A DNA stretch of 64,000 nucleotides from CAG-791 sp000431495 (GTDB lineage Bacteria > Bacillota > Clostridia > Lachnospirales > Lachnospiraceae): assembly GCA_052117605.1 (NCBI GenBank), contig JBQKIT010000004.1; one strand, given 5' to 3'. A program made the position numbers and the translations under genes. How positions within the stretch are numbered: the first letter of the stretch is position 1; every line of letters starts with the position of its first letter. Shown piece by piece: positions 52,451-60,360 of the stretch. The notes beneath the pieces were generated by a model, which ran no database searches, had not been told where the DNA came from, and worked only from the letters and a program-made list of their open reading frames with translations.

Positions 52451-52689
52451 CAGAATGTGCAGGTGCTGTCGGCACATTGGCTGACAAGCGAAGTAAGGTG
52501 CCGCGAAGGGATGAAAACCAGAAATTGCGTTGGCTCTGCTGCCCAAGATGCGGTGGCAAAACAAGGACACAGATACGGCCACATACGGTGCTGGAGGATT
52601 TTCCTCTATTCTGCCCGAAGTGCAAATACACCTGCGTGATTCGTTTCAAGGATGGAAAAACTGAAGAAATCAAAATGCCAGACGCTTAG
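52447..52689 (+). CDS. Cysteine-rich KTR domain protein
   Basis: The 80-residue protein has the KTR pattern of two CxxC knuckles (CCPRCGGKTRTQ and FCPKCKYTC) that probably bind zinc. KTR proteins are frequent on conjugative elements of Firmicutes such as Tn916-like transposons. Here it carries an N-terminal extension of about 25 residues that is basic and unlike the usual start. It is co-transcribed with the TetR gene (ATGA overlap), and its role is unknown. Confidence 0.8.
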   Translation: MTECAGAVGTLADKRSKVPRRDENQKLRWLCCPRCGGKTRTQIRPHTVLEDFPLFCPKCKYTCVIRFKDGKTEEIKMPDA

Positions 52690-52733
52690 ACGCAGTGCAG
52701 ACCGAGAAAATCGGTTTGTACTGCGTCTTTTTA
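52688..52733 (+). terminator. Terminator after the KTR gene
   Basis: A long stem (52688-52705 with 52711-52728, a few G-U pairs) has a 5-nt loop and ends in a T-run. It begins at the stop codon of the KTR gene. Confidence 0.92.
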
Positions 52734-52763
52734 TCACATCAATCAAGAAAAGAGGGAATGCAA

Positions 52764-53684
52764 ATGAATAGAAACAAGGAAAATGATATTTTGGAAACCA
52801 CCTTGTCCATCGCCGAAAAAGGCTACCCGGAAGCATATTTATTTTTGCGGAATGCCTGTGAAGAAAGTCCAGACAGCTTTGGGCCGCAAACATTCTACTT
52901 CCTTGCCTGTTTGGCCGGCGGCGCCAATATGCCGGGGACGGCTTTGGAGTGGCTGCGAAAGGCAATTCAGGATCGCAGCTGGTGGTATCGCCCGGAAGTG
53001 CTGGAGGATGACGACTTGGCGGCGCTTAAAAATGATGCGGCATTTCTTTCACTGAAAGCAATCTCGGACGACCGCTATGGGGCCGCCGTTTCCAAGTCGA
53101 AGGCAGTGTTTTCATGGGAGAAGAAAATAGCGGACAATCTGTTTCTGGCCATTCATGGGAACACACAAAACGGTGACGTTGCGCGGGCGGATTGGGAACC
53201 GATTGTGGGAACATGCGGCCCGTGGCAGTTGGAAACCGTCCAGAGTGCCGAACCGGACGGCTATGGAACCTATCGCTGGAGCTATGACAACACTTCCTGT
53301 TTGCCGGTGGCAAATTCCCTGAAAAGGGTACAAAACCAGGGCTATCACAAAATCGCCTGCGGCGGCTTTTCTGCCGGATGCGATATGCTTTTGCGTGCGG
53401 TCACATGTTCACCTGCACGCTGCGATCTGTTGATCCTGCAAAGTCCCTGGATTCCGGTATTGCAGGATCATGCAGAAGATGTGGTTCGTGCCATTTTGCA
53501 AAAGAACATCGAGCTTCGGATTTTCTGCGGCGCAGAGGATGAGGACTGCCTTCCAATGGCAAAGCAGTTATATGCTGTGACGAAGCAAGCAGGCTGCAAT
53601 GTGACATTGACGGTTCAGGACAACACCCGGCATCAGTTTCCGGCACATGCGTTCTGCAATCGCGGTCGGCTTCCTATACTCTGA
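52764..53684 (+). CDS. Alpha/beta hydrolase-like protein, damaged C-terminus
   Basis: The 306-residue protein has an N-terminal helical region (about residues 1-90, TPR-like: AYLFLRNACEE, ALEWLRKAIQD) and an alpha/beta hydrolase part with FLAIHGNTQNG, the nucleophile elbow GGFSAGCDM (Ser in GxSxG), LILQSPWIP and a late His in DNTRHQFP. After that His, the frame ends in AFCNRGRLPIL. A shift of one base near 53655 gives AIAVGFLYSDPDKNHPEKS to a stop at 53730, which looks like the original end. RBS AGAGGGA sets the start at 52764. Confidence 0.72.
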   Translation: MNRNKENDILETTLSIAEKGYPEAYLFLRNACEESPDSFGPQTFYFLACLAGGANMPGTALEWLRKAIQDRSWWYRPEVLEDDDLAALKNDAAFLSLKAISDDRYGAAVSKSKAVFSWEKKIADNLFLAIHGNTQNGDVARADWEPIVGTCGPWQLETVQSAEPDGYGTYRWSYDNTSCLPVANSLKRVQNQGYHKIACGGFSAGCDMLLRAVTCSPARCDLLILQSPWIPVLQDHAEDVVRAILQKNIELRIFCGAEDEDCLPMAKQLYAVTKQAGCNVTLTVQDNTRHQFPAHAFCNRGRLPIL

Positions 53685-54054
53685 TCCTGACAAGAACCAT
53701 CCCGAAAAGTCAATGGAAAGAAGGCTGTAAATATGAATAACAAAACCAGTATCACTGCTCGGATGAGTTCGTTCGGACGGCAGCACCCTTGTGTTTGATT
53801 ATCCGGATGAAAACTTCTTTGATGCACCCGAAAGGCGTGTGCAGAACACCATTATGATGGCAAAAATGTCAAAAGAGAGAAGATTTTCTCTTTGATTCGA
53901 TGAAGGGAAATATGAATTTGACGGAATGGCCTGGCAGAGATGTTTTTAGCGATGGCCTTCCTGTGATGGGATGCATCCGGGCGGGCGAAATAATCCCTAT
54001 GGGACTGAAAAGCAAGATAGAGATGCTGATAAATTCCAGTTTATGGAGGAAACT
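53685..54054. other. Intergenic region with decayed gene remnants
   Basis: Apart from the methyltransferase remnant listed separately, no intact gene is found. From 53912 a 48-codon frame (starting MNLTEWPGRDVF) runs to 54058 and overlaps the DUF3795 start. It has AAGGGA upstream, but I cannot assign it and it may be chance or a remnant. Confidence 0.4.
53733..53885 (+). pseudogene. Remnant of a class I SAM-dependent methyltransferase (leucine carboxyl methyltransferase type)
   Basis: From 53733 a start resembling the family's opening (NNKTSITARMSSFGR) breaks off. In another frame from about 53776, DGSTLVFDYPDENFFDAPERR matches the interior of LCM-type methyltransferases, ending near 53885. 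The two pieces lie next to each other, and most of the gene is absent, so an internal deletion is inferred. Confidence 0.55.
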
Positions 54055-54414
54055 ATGAAAAACAAAAACCAACTGATCGGCTGCTGCGGACTGGACTGCG
54101 AAAAATGCGATGCCAGAATCGCAACGATCGCGAACGACAACACCCTGCGAGAGAAAACCGCCGTCCTGTGGACAAAACTCAACGGGGTAACGATCCTACC
54201 TGAAACGATCAACTGCACCGGCTGCCGCATAGAGGGCGCAAAAACACCCTTCTGCGACAAGCTCTGCCCCGTACATAACTGCGTTCGGGAAAAAGGACTG
54301 GATACCTGCGCCGACTGTGCGCAGATGGACGCATGTCCGACGCTGGGGCAAATCGCCGTAAACAGCCCGTTTGTTTTGGAAAATCTGAAGCAGTTGAAAC
54401 AGGATCATGCCTGA
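54055..54414 (+). CDS. DUF3795 family protein
   Basis: The 119-residue cysteine-rich protein matches DUF3795: IGCCGLDCEKCDARIATI near the start and a second Cys cluster CTGCRIEGAKTPFCDKLCPVHNCV. About 13 Cys suggest metal or iron-sulfur binding. The function is not known. It starts after GGAGGA and lies between gene remnants in the accessory region. Confidence 0.85.
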   Translation: MKNKNQLIGCCGLDCEKCDARIATIANDNTLREKTAVLWTKLNGVTILPETINCTGCRIEGAKTPFCDKLCPVHNCVREKGLDTCADCAQMDACPTLGQIAVNSPFVLENLKQLKQDHA

Positions 54415-54559
54415 CACAATGACAGTAAACGGTGCAGAATATACCGTGCTTCATCTTCTCGGAAAAGGAAAATTTTCAGGAGGACAGATCATGTCAAAGC
54501 GAACACGTCAATATCCCTATGTTGCAGTGGATTCTGCAACCGGTGACTACCATGGATAA
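54407..54559 (+). CDS. Short frame, possible remnant of a kinase-like protein
   Basis: A 50-codon frame overlaps the DUF3795 stop by 8 nt. Its start (MTVNGAEYTVLHLLGKGKFSGG) resembles the Gly-rich beginning of small protein-kinase-like phosphotransferases, and then similarity ends. No ribosome site is clear. It is probably a remnant rather than a working gene. Confidence 0.3.
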   Translation: MPDTMTVNGAEYTVLHLLGKGKFSGGQIMSKRTRQYPYVAVDSATGDYHG

Positions 54560-54574
54560 AATATTCAGAATCTA

Positions 54575-54622
54575 TTGACGTGTAACCGCTCGGTAACTAT
54601 ACTTAAAGTTACCGAGCGGTTA
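54575..54622 (+). promoter_or_regulatory. TetR promoter with two perfect operator arms
   Basis: TTGACG (54575-54580), 17 nt and TATACT (54598-54603) form the promoter. TAACCGCTCGGTAAC (54583-54597) fills the spacer and its perfect inverted copy GTTACCGAGCGGTTA (54608-54622) lies just after the -10 box. Each arm contains a 10-bp near-palindrome, ACCGNNCGGT. Confidence 0.92.
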
Positions 54623-54640
54623 CTTTTTATGAGGAGATCA

Positions 54641-55273
54641 ATGATGGCGGAAGGCACAAAAGAACGGATTTTAGACATTGCACTTGAGCTGTTTGCACGG
54701 AATGGATATCCGGGCACGTCGATGAGCGACATCGCGAAGCAGCTGGGATTTACGAAAGCGGCGCTGTATAAGCATTACACCAGTAAGCAGGAAATCCTGG
54801 ATCAGATCGTGGAGCGAATGGACCGGATGGATTATGAGCGTGCAGAAGAGTATGAGATGCCGGAAACGGAGCCGGATGGTTTCGCGGAAGCGTATATGCA
54901 TACGCCGATTGAGAAGATCCGGACATACAGCATGGCGCAGTTTGATCACTGGACGAAGGAAACCTTCTCCGCAAATTTTCGTAAAATGCTGACGCTGGAG
55001 CAGTATCGTGACCCGAAGCTGGCACAGCTCCACCACGATTATCTCGCGGGCGGGCCTCTGGAGTACATGGCGGCCATCTTCCGCAAGCTGACAGATTCGG
55101 ATGAGGACGCCATGCAGCTGGCGCTGGAATTCTATGGGCCAATGTATCTTTTGTACAGTGTCTACGACAGTGCCGAGGAAAAAGAATCGGTTTCGTCCTT
55201 GCTGGCAACGCATATTAACCACTTTATTGCCAGGATTGAGTCTGATGACAGAAAGAAGGGGAGAACAACATGA
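54641..55273 (+). CDS. TetR family transcriptional regulator
   Basis: The 210-residue protein has an N-terminal TetR helix-turn-helix (about residues 12-55: ALELFARNGYPGTSMSDIAKQLGFTKAALYKHYTSK in outline) and a helical ligand domain. GAGGAG lies upstream, and ATG at 54641 or 54644 can be the start. It overlaps the GNAT gene by 4 nt (ATGA), so both are made together, and the operator arms just upstream are surely its target. Confidence 0.92.
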   Translation: MMAEGTKERILDIALELFARNGYPGTSMSDIAKQLGFTKAALYKHYTSKQEILDQIVERMDRMDYERAEEYEMPETEPDGFAEAYMHTPIEKIRTYSMAQFDHWTKETFSANFRKMLTLEQYRDPKLAQLHHDYLAGGPLEYMAAIFRKLTDSDEDAMQLALEFYGPMYLLYSVYDSAEEKESVSSLLATHINHFIARIESDDRKKGRTT

Positions 55274-55896
55274 GAGAAAAGAATCTTATCATCCGTCTGG
55301 AAACAAAAGACGATTACAGAGCTGTCGAAAACCTGACCCGTGAGGCATTCTGGAATGTTTACCGGCCCGGCTGTATGGAGCACTATGTGCTTCACTGCTT
55401 ACGGGATGACCCGGCATTTGTGCCGGAGCTGGACTTTGTCATGGAGCTGAACGGTGAGCTGATCGGGCAGGTCATCTATGTGTGGTCGGAGATCGACTGT
55501 GACGACGGGAGAACCCTGCCGATCATGACCTTCGGTCCCATCGGCATCGCACCCGCATACAAGTGGAAAGGCTATGGAAAGCGGCTGCTCGACCATTCCA
55601 TGGAAAAAGCCGAAGAAATGGGGGCAGGGGCGCTTGCCATTACCGGTAATATTGACTTTTATGGCAAGTCCGGTTTTGTGCCTGCCAAAACAAAGAGCGT
55701 GCGCTATGCCGACGACCCGGAGGCAGACTATTTTCTCATCAAAGAACTGAAACCCGGATTTCTGGATGGTATCTCCGGTACATACAAAGACCCCGATGGG
55801 TATTTTGCCTGTGAGAAAGACCCGGAGGGATTTGAACAGTTTGAAGCCACTTTTCCGGCAAAAGAAAAGCAGAAGCTGCCGGGACAGCTGTTCTGA
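55270..55896 (+). CDS. GNAT family N-acetyltransferase
   Basis: The 208-residue protein has a GNAT fold with the acetyl-CoA motif GIAPAYKWKGYGKRLLDHSMEKAEEMGA (pattern V/I-x-P-x-x-x-x-x-G-x-G/A) and ELDFVMELNGELIGQVIYVW before it. The YFLIKELKPGFLDGISGTY C-terminal region extends beyond the core. The substrate is not known. It follows the TetR gene with ATGA overlap, which suggests a ligand-induced acetyltransferase, perhaps a detoxifying one; this is inference. Confidence 0.88.
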   Translation: MREKNLIIRLETKDDYRAVENLTREAFWNVYRPGCMEHYVLHCLRDDPAFVPELDFVMELNGELIGQVIYVWSEIDCDDGRTLPIMTFGPIGIAPAYKWKGYGKRLLDHSMEKAEEMGAGALAITGNIDFYGKSGFVPAKTKSVRYADDPEADYFLIKELKPGFLDGISGTYKDPDGYFACEKDPEGFEQFEATFPAKEKQKLPGQLF

Positions 55897-55918
55897 GCAG
55901 GAGAAATAACGTTACCAG

Positions 55919-56000
55919 CAGGGATGAAATCAACAGGAAAGAATCATCCTTGAGAGAGAATTTTTGCCAGCAGGGATGAAATCAACATCGCCGAGGGACC
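55919..56000 (+). repeat. 52-bp repeat array, locus C (two units)
   Basis: CAGGGATGAAATCAACA occurs at 55919 and 55971, exactly 52 bp apart. The first unit also carries GAAAGAATCATCCTTGA, matching locus A. GGAGAAATAACG lies on both sides (55900 and 56088) of the block. Confidence 0.85.
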
Positions 56001-56099
56001 TGCGTTCTTGGAATTACTCTTGGGTGAGATTTTAAATTCCACAACTTTTAGGATTGACCCAAAAGGAAAGCAGAATTGGCAGCATTGGAGAAATAACGG

Positions 56100-56840
56100 A
56101 TGAACTATATTCGGATCACAAATGAAAATATTGACAAGGGACATATCTGCTGCGCCATGTCCGGTAAGCAGAGTGCTGCCAAAAAGGAATGGCTGCGGCA
56201 ACGCTTTGATGATGGACTTGTTTTCTATCGAAGCGAAGAGCGCGGCAAGTGCTTTATCGAATACATTCCGGCTGAAAACGCCTGGGTGCCTATTGCGGCA
56301 GAGGGTTATCTTTACATTAACTGCCTGTGGGTATCCGGCTCCATGAAGGGACACGGATACTCGAATGAGCTGCTGGAGGCGTGTATCCGTGATGCCAGAG
56401 CACAGGGGAAGAAAGGTATTTGCATTCTGTGTGCGGAGGGCCGGAAACGGGAATTTCTCGCTGACCCGAAATTCCTTACTTATAAGGGGTTTCGCGTGGC
56501 AGACATATCCGACTGCGGGATCAATCTCATGTATCTTCCCATGGAACCGACCGCAAAGCCGCCGTATTTCAAGGAATGTGCAAAACATCCGGTGATGGAA
56601 GAAGCGGGCTTTGTTCTTTATTACACCGATCAGTGCCCATATACCTGTTATTGGGTGCCAAGGGTGCAGGAGGCGGCGAAGGAACATGGTATCCCGTTTA
56701 AGGCCATCCATATCACAGACAAAGAATCTGCACAGAAGGTACCTGCACCGGTCACGACCTATGCTCTGTTTCGGGACGGTCAGTTTCTGACACAGAGTAT
56801 TCAGTCGGATAAAAAATTTCTGGCACTGGCAGGCCTGTGA
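56100..56840 (+). CDS. GNAT acetyltransferase with YoaP-type thioredoxin-like domain
   Basis: The 246-residue protein has an N-terminal GNAT domain (about residues 1-140: YLYINCLWVSGSMKGHGYSNELLEACIRDA in outline) and a C-terminal YoaP-like domain with CPYTC (about residue 180), LYYTDQCPYT and VPAPVTTYALFRDGQF, typical of a thioredoxin-like fold. The substrate is not known. The RBS is GGAG, 9 nt before the ATG. It ends 17 nt before the feoAB gene, which is convergent. Confidence 0.88.
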   Translation: MNYIRITNENIDKGHICCAMSGKQSAAKKEWLRQRFDDGLVFYRSEERGKCFIEYIPAENAWVPIAAEGYLYINCLWVSGSMKGHGYSNELLEACIRDARAQGKKGICILCAEGRKREFLADPKFLTYKGFRVADISDCGINLMYLPMEPTAKPPYFKECAKHPVMEEAGFVLYYTDQCPYTCYWVPRVQEAAKEHGIPFKAIHITDKESAQKVPAPVTTYALFRDGQFLTQSIQSDKKFLALAGL

Positions 56841-56857
56841 GGAAGCATTACACCTGC

Positions 56858-59215
56858 TTATACCATTCCGCAGAGCATTCCGATGATGTGTGCAAGAAAA
56901 GCTGCGAGGTAGGCAACGGCGCACTGGAAGAAAATGACACCGACGGCCCAGCGGCCGCCAAGCTCTCTCCGGATGCTGGCGACGGCGGCAACGCACGGCG
57001 TGTACAGCAGGCAGAAGATGAGCATGCAGAGTGCGGCGAGCGGTGTCATGACGGAAGCAACGCTTCCACCGAACAGAACCTGAAGCGTCGAGACAACGCT
57101 CTCCTTGGCCATAAAGCCGGAGATGAGTGCGGTGACGATCCGCCAGTCGCCGAGGCCGAGCGGGGCAAAAAGCGGAGCCAGGAGACCGGACACCATGGCC
57201 ATCAGGCTGTCCGAGGAGTCGGTGACATAGTCAAGCGACGGCCCGAAGCTCTGCAGAAACCAGACGACAATGGTGGCGAGCAGGATGACGGAGAATGCCT
57301 TCTGCAGGAAATCTCTTGATTTCTCCCAGAGAAGCTGCAGGGTGTTCTTCGCACCCGGCATGCGGTAATTCGGCAGCTCCATGACAAAAGGAACGGCTTC
57401 ACCCTGAAACAGCGTGCCCTTGAAAAGAAGCGCAGCCAGGATGGCAAGAACAATTCCGAGAAAATAAAGTCCTGCCATGATCAGTGCTCCCTTTCCGGGG
57501 AAAAAGGATGCCACGAAGAACGAGTAAATCGGGAGCTTCGCGGAGCAGCTCATAAACGGTGTCAGAAGAATGGTCATGCGGCGGTCCCGGCGGGACGGAA
57601 GCGTTCTTGTCGACATGACGGCAGGCACCGTGCAGCCAAAGCCGATCAGCATCGGAACGATGCTGCGGCCGGAAAGACCGATTTTGCGCAGCAGCTTGTC
57701 CATGAAGAAGGCGACGCGGGCGATGTAGCCGGAGTCCTCCATCAGGGACAGGAAGAAGAACAGGACGACGACAATCGGAAGGAACGAAAGGACGGAGCCT
57801 ACGCCTGTGAAAATGCCGTCGATGACCAGACTGCGAATTCCTGCGCTTGCATCTGCGGCCGTGAGAGCATGGTCCACAACATCGGACAGGGCATCAATGC
57901 CATATGCCATGAGGTCCTGCAGTGCAGCGCCGATGACATTGAAGGTCAGGTAGAATACGAGCAGCATGATGAGAATGAAGCAGGGGATGGCGGTATATTT
58001 TCCCGTGAGAAGCCGGTCAATCTTCTCCGAACGAATCCGTTCCTTGCTTTCTTTCGGCTTGACAACGGTTGCCTCACAGACTCTCTCGATGAAGTCAAAT
58101 TTCATGTCGGCAATGGCGGCGGCACGGTCCATGCCGCCCTCCTTTTCCATCTGTACGATGACATGCTCCAGCATTTCCTGCTCATTGGTATCCAGATCAA
58201 GCTGCGCAAGGATCAGAGGATCGCCCTCGATGGCCTTGTTGGCTGCAAAGGAGAGGGGGAGGCCGGCACGCTCTGCGTGGTCCTCGATGATGGCTTCGAC
58301 CGCATGGTGCGCGCGGTGAATGGCTCCGCCGTGATCATCCTTGGAGCAGAAATCCTGAACCTTCGGCTTCTCCTGGTACTGCGCGATGTGAAGCGCGTGG
58401 CGGATCAGCTCGTCGACGCCCTCGTTTCTGGCAGCGGAAATCGGAACGACGGGGACGCCAAGGAGGGCCTCCATGCCGTTGATATCAATGGAGCCGTGGT
58501 TGGCCTCGACCTCATCCATCATGTTGAGCGCAATGACCATCGGAACCTCCATTTCCAGAAGCTGCATGGAAAGATAGAGGTTGCGCTCGATGTTGGTGGC
58601 ATCGATGATGTTGATGATGGCGCGGGGCTTGTCATTCAGAACAAAATTCCGTGAGACGATCTCCTCACTGGAATAGGGAGACATGGAATAGATGCCCGGA
58701 AGATCAGTGACCAGCGTGTTCGGATAGCCCTTGATGGCGCCGTCCCTGCGGTCTACGGTGACACCGGGAAAATTGCCGACGTGCTGATTGGCGCCGGTCA
58801 GCTGGTTGAAGAGGGTTGTTTTGCCGCAGTTCTGATTGCCGACCAGGGCAAAGGTGAGCAGCGTTCCCTCCGGAAGAGGCTGCCCGTCTTCCTTATGATG
58901 ATATTTGCCGTCCTCGCCAAGACCGGGGTGAGCGGAAGGACGGATTTCCTGTACGCGCGTATGCTTGTTGGTGCGTTCCCTGATCGGCGTCACTTCAATT
59001 TCACCGGCGTCCGCAAGGCGCAGAGTCAGCTCGTAGCCATGGATCTGCAGCTCCATAGGATCGCCCATGGGGGCAAATTTCACCACGGTTGTTTCGGCTC
59101 CGGGGATGACGCCCATATCCAGAAAATGCTGACGAAGAGCACCTTCTCCGCCAACCCTTGTAATCACGGCGCTTTCGCCGACTTTTAAATCCTTTAAGGT
59201 CATCACAGTACTCAT
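56858..59215 (-). CDS. feoB: FeoA-FeoB fusion, ferrous iron transporter
   Basis: The 785-residue protein joins an N-terminal FeoA-like SH3 domain (residues 1 to about 75: LGDLKVGESAVITRVGG in outline, HFLDMGVIPGAETTV) to FeoB. FeoB's G-protein motifs are GNQNCGKTTLFNQLTG, FPGVTV, DLPGIY and NMMD, followed by a helical regulatory part and about eight membrane helices with FLPIVVVLFFFLSLMED and GCTVPAVMSTRTLPSRRDR. It imports Fe2+. The RBS is GGAG and the start is 59215; a longer frame to 59236 lacks a site. Confidence 0.95.
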   Translation of the reverse strand: MSTVMTLKDLKVGESAVITRVGGEGALRQHFLDMGVIPGAETTVVKFAPMGDPMELQIHGYELTLRLADAGEIEVTPIRERTNKHTRVQEIRPSAHPGLGEDGKYHHKEDGQPLPEGTLLTFALVGNQNCGKTTLFNQLTGANQHVGNFPGVTVDRRDGAIKGYPNTLVTDLPGIYSMSPYSSEEIVSRNFVLNDKPRAIINIIDATNIERNLYLSMQLLEMEVPMVIALNMMDEVEANHGSIDINGMEALLGVPVVPISAARNEGVDELIRHALHIAQYQEKPKVQDFCSKDDHGGAIHRAHHAVEAIIEDHAERAGLPLSFAANKAIEGDPLILAQLDLDTNEQEMLEHVIVQMEKEGGMDRAAAIADMKFDFIERVCEATVVKPKESKERIRSEKIDRLLTGKYTAIPCFILIMLLVFYLTFNVIGAALQDLMAYGIDALSDVVDHALTAADASAGIRSLVIDGIFTGVGSVLSFLPIVVVLFFFLSLMEDSGYIARVAFFMDKLLRKIGLSGRSIVPMLIGFGCTVPAVMSTRTLPSRRDRRMTILLTPFMSCSAKLPIYSFFVASFFPGKGALIMAGLYFLGIVLAILAALLFKGTLFQGEAVPFVMELPNYRMPGAKNTLQLLWEKSRDFLQKAFSVILLATIVVWFLQSFGPSLDYVTDSSDSLMAMVSGLLAPLFAPLGLGDWRIVTALISGFMAKESVVSTLQVLFGGSVASVMTPLAALCMLIFCLLYTPCVAAVASIRRELGGRWAVGVIFFQCAVAYLAAFLAHIIGMLCGMV

Positions 59216-59378
59216 AACCTTTCTCCTTTGAATCAATCATTCTCATCGCACACAGTGTAGCAGATGAATGAAAATTAGCCACACCTAACTTGCGGCTGGC
59301 AGAAACTTTTTCCTTTTTGGCAGCAGGAGGAAGCAGTTGCCTCATGACAGTAAAAAATTTATTTTCCCGAAAAGCATG

Positions 59379-59407
59379 TTGCATCGGACACTTTCCTGTG
59401 GTAAAGT
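59379..59407 (+). promoter_or_regulatory. Putative promoter of the second amino acid ABC operon
   Basis: TTGCAT (59379-59384), 17 nt and TAAAGT (59402-59407) lie about 77 nt before the start codon. A GCCGCAGCTGCGGC palindrome (59455-59468) sits in the leader just before the ribosome site. Confidence 0.55.
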
Positions 59408-59484
59408 GATAACCAATTAAAACACGGAAGCAAAACAGAAAAGCAACCGGAGAGGCCGCAGCTGCGGCGGGGAGGATGATTATT

Positions 59485-60279
59485 ATGAAGAAAAGAGTAC
59501 TGGCTGTAGTGCTGACCGGACTGATGGCTGCAGGAATGCTGGCCGGCTGCGGAAGCAAGAAGAGCTCTTCCGACAGCGATGTGGAGTACATCAAGAATAA
59601 GGGAAGTCTGATCGTCGGAATCACCGATTTCGAGCCGATGGACTATAAGAATGAGAGCGGCGAATGGATCGGCTTTGACGCCGATATGGCGAAGCAGGTT
59701 GCGAAGGATCTTGGTGTAGAGGTACAGTTCGTGGAGATCGACTGGGACAACAAGATTCTGGAGCTCCAGAACAAGAGCATCGATGTGGTCTGGAACGGCA
59801 TGACACTGACCGATGAGGTGACATCCTCGATGGCGTGCACCAATGCTTACTGCAACAATGCACAGGTTGTGGTTCTTCCCTCTGACAAAGCAGATGCTTA
59901 CAAGGATGTCGACAGCATGAAGGATCTGGCCTTTGCCGTGGAGGCAGGCTCTGCAGGTGAGGATGCTGCGAAGGAGAACGGCTTCAATTATACAGCGCTG
60001 ACCTCTCAGGCGGATACGCTGATGGAGGTTTCGGCAGGAACCTCGGATGCAAGCATCATCGACCTTCTGATGGCAGGTGCCATGATCGGTGAGGGAACGG
60101 ATTACCCGACATTGACGCATACGCTCGAGCTGACAACCGAGAAATACGGAGTCGGCTGCCGCAAGGATTCGGATCTTGCTTCTTATATTAATGATGAATT
60201 TAAGAAGCTCTATGAGGATGGCACGATGCAGAAGATCGCGGAGCAGTACGGCGTACAGGATGCAGTCGTTGAACAGTAA
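59485..60279 (+). CDS. Polar amino acid ABC transporter, substrate-binding lipoprotein
   Basis: The 264-residue lipoprotein has a signal peptide with lipobox LAGC (Cys near residue 21). The mature part is a family 3 binding fold: GITDFEPMDYKNESGEWIGFDADMAKQVAKDLG and VWNGMTLTDE, with a short Ser-rich linker. The start at 59485 follows GGGGAGG; ATG at 59476 touches that site. The substrate is not read from sequence. It ends at a terminator-like stem before the permease. Confidence 0.93.
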   Translation: MKKRVLAVVLTGLMAAGMLAGCGSKKSSSDSDVEYIKNKGSLIVGITDFEPMDYKNESGEWIGFDADMAKQVAKDLGVEVQFVEIDWDNKILELQNKSIDVVWNGMTLTDEVTSSMACTNAYCNNAQVVVLPSDKADAYKDVDSMKDLAFAVEAGSAGEDAAKENGFNYTALTSQADTLMEVSAGTSDASIIDLLMAGAMIGEGTDYPTLTHTLELTTEKYGVGCRKDSDLASYINDEFKKLYEDGTMQKIAEQYGVQDAVVEQ

Positions 60280-60303
60280 CAGCAACTGAGAATGGATGGC
60301 AGC

Positions 60304-60331
60304 AGGGCCCGACAGTTTTGCCGGGCCCTTT
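60304..60331 (+). terminator. Intercistronic terminator in the second amino acid ABC operon
   Basis: AGGGCCCG (60304-60311) pairs with CGGGCCCT (60322-60329) around a 10-nt loop, with a short T tail. It is likely to be a partial terminator between binding protein and permease. Confidence 0.75.
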
Positions 60332-60360
60332 GTGTGGTGAATACGGAGGTTTTTTCCGGC

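Noticed and set aside
53912..54058. A 48-codon frame before the DUF3795 gene
   Set aside because: No family resemblance and it lies among gene remnants; kept only as a note in the gap entry.
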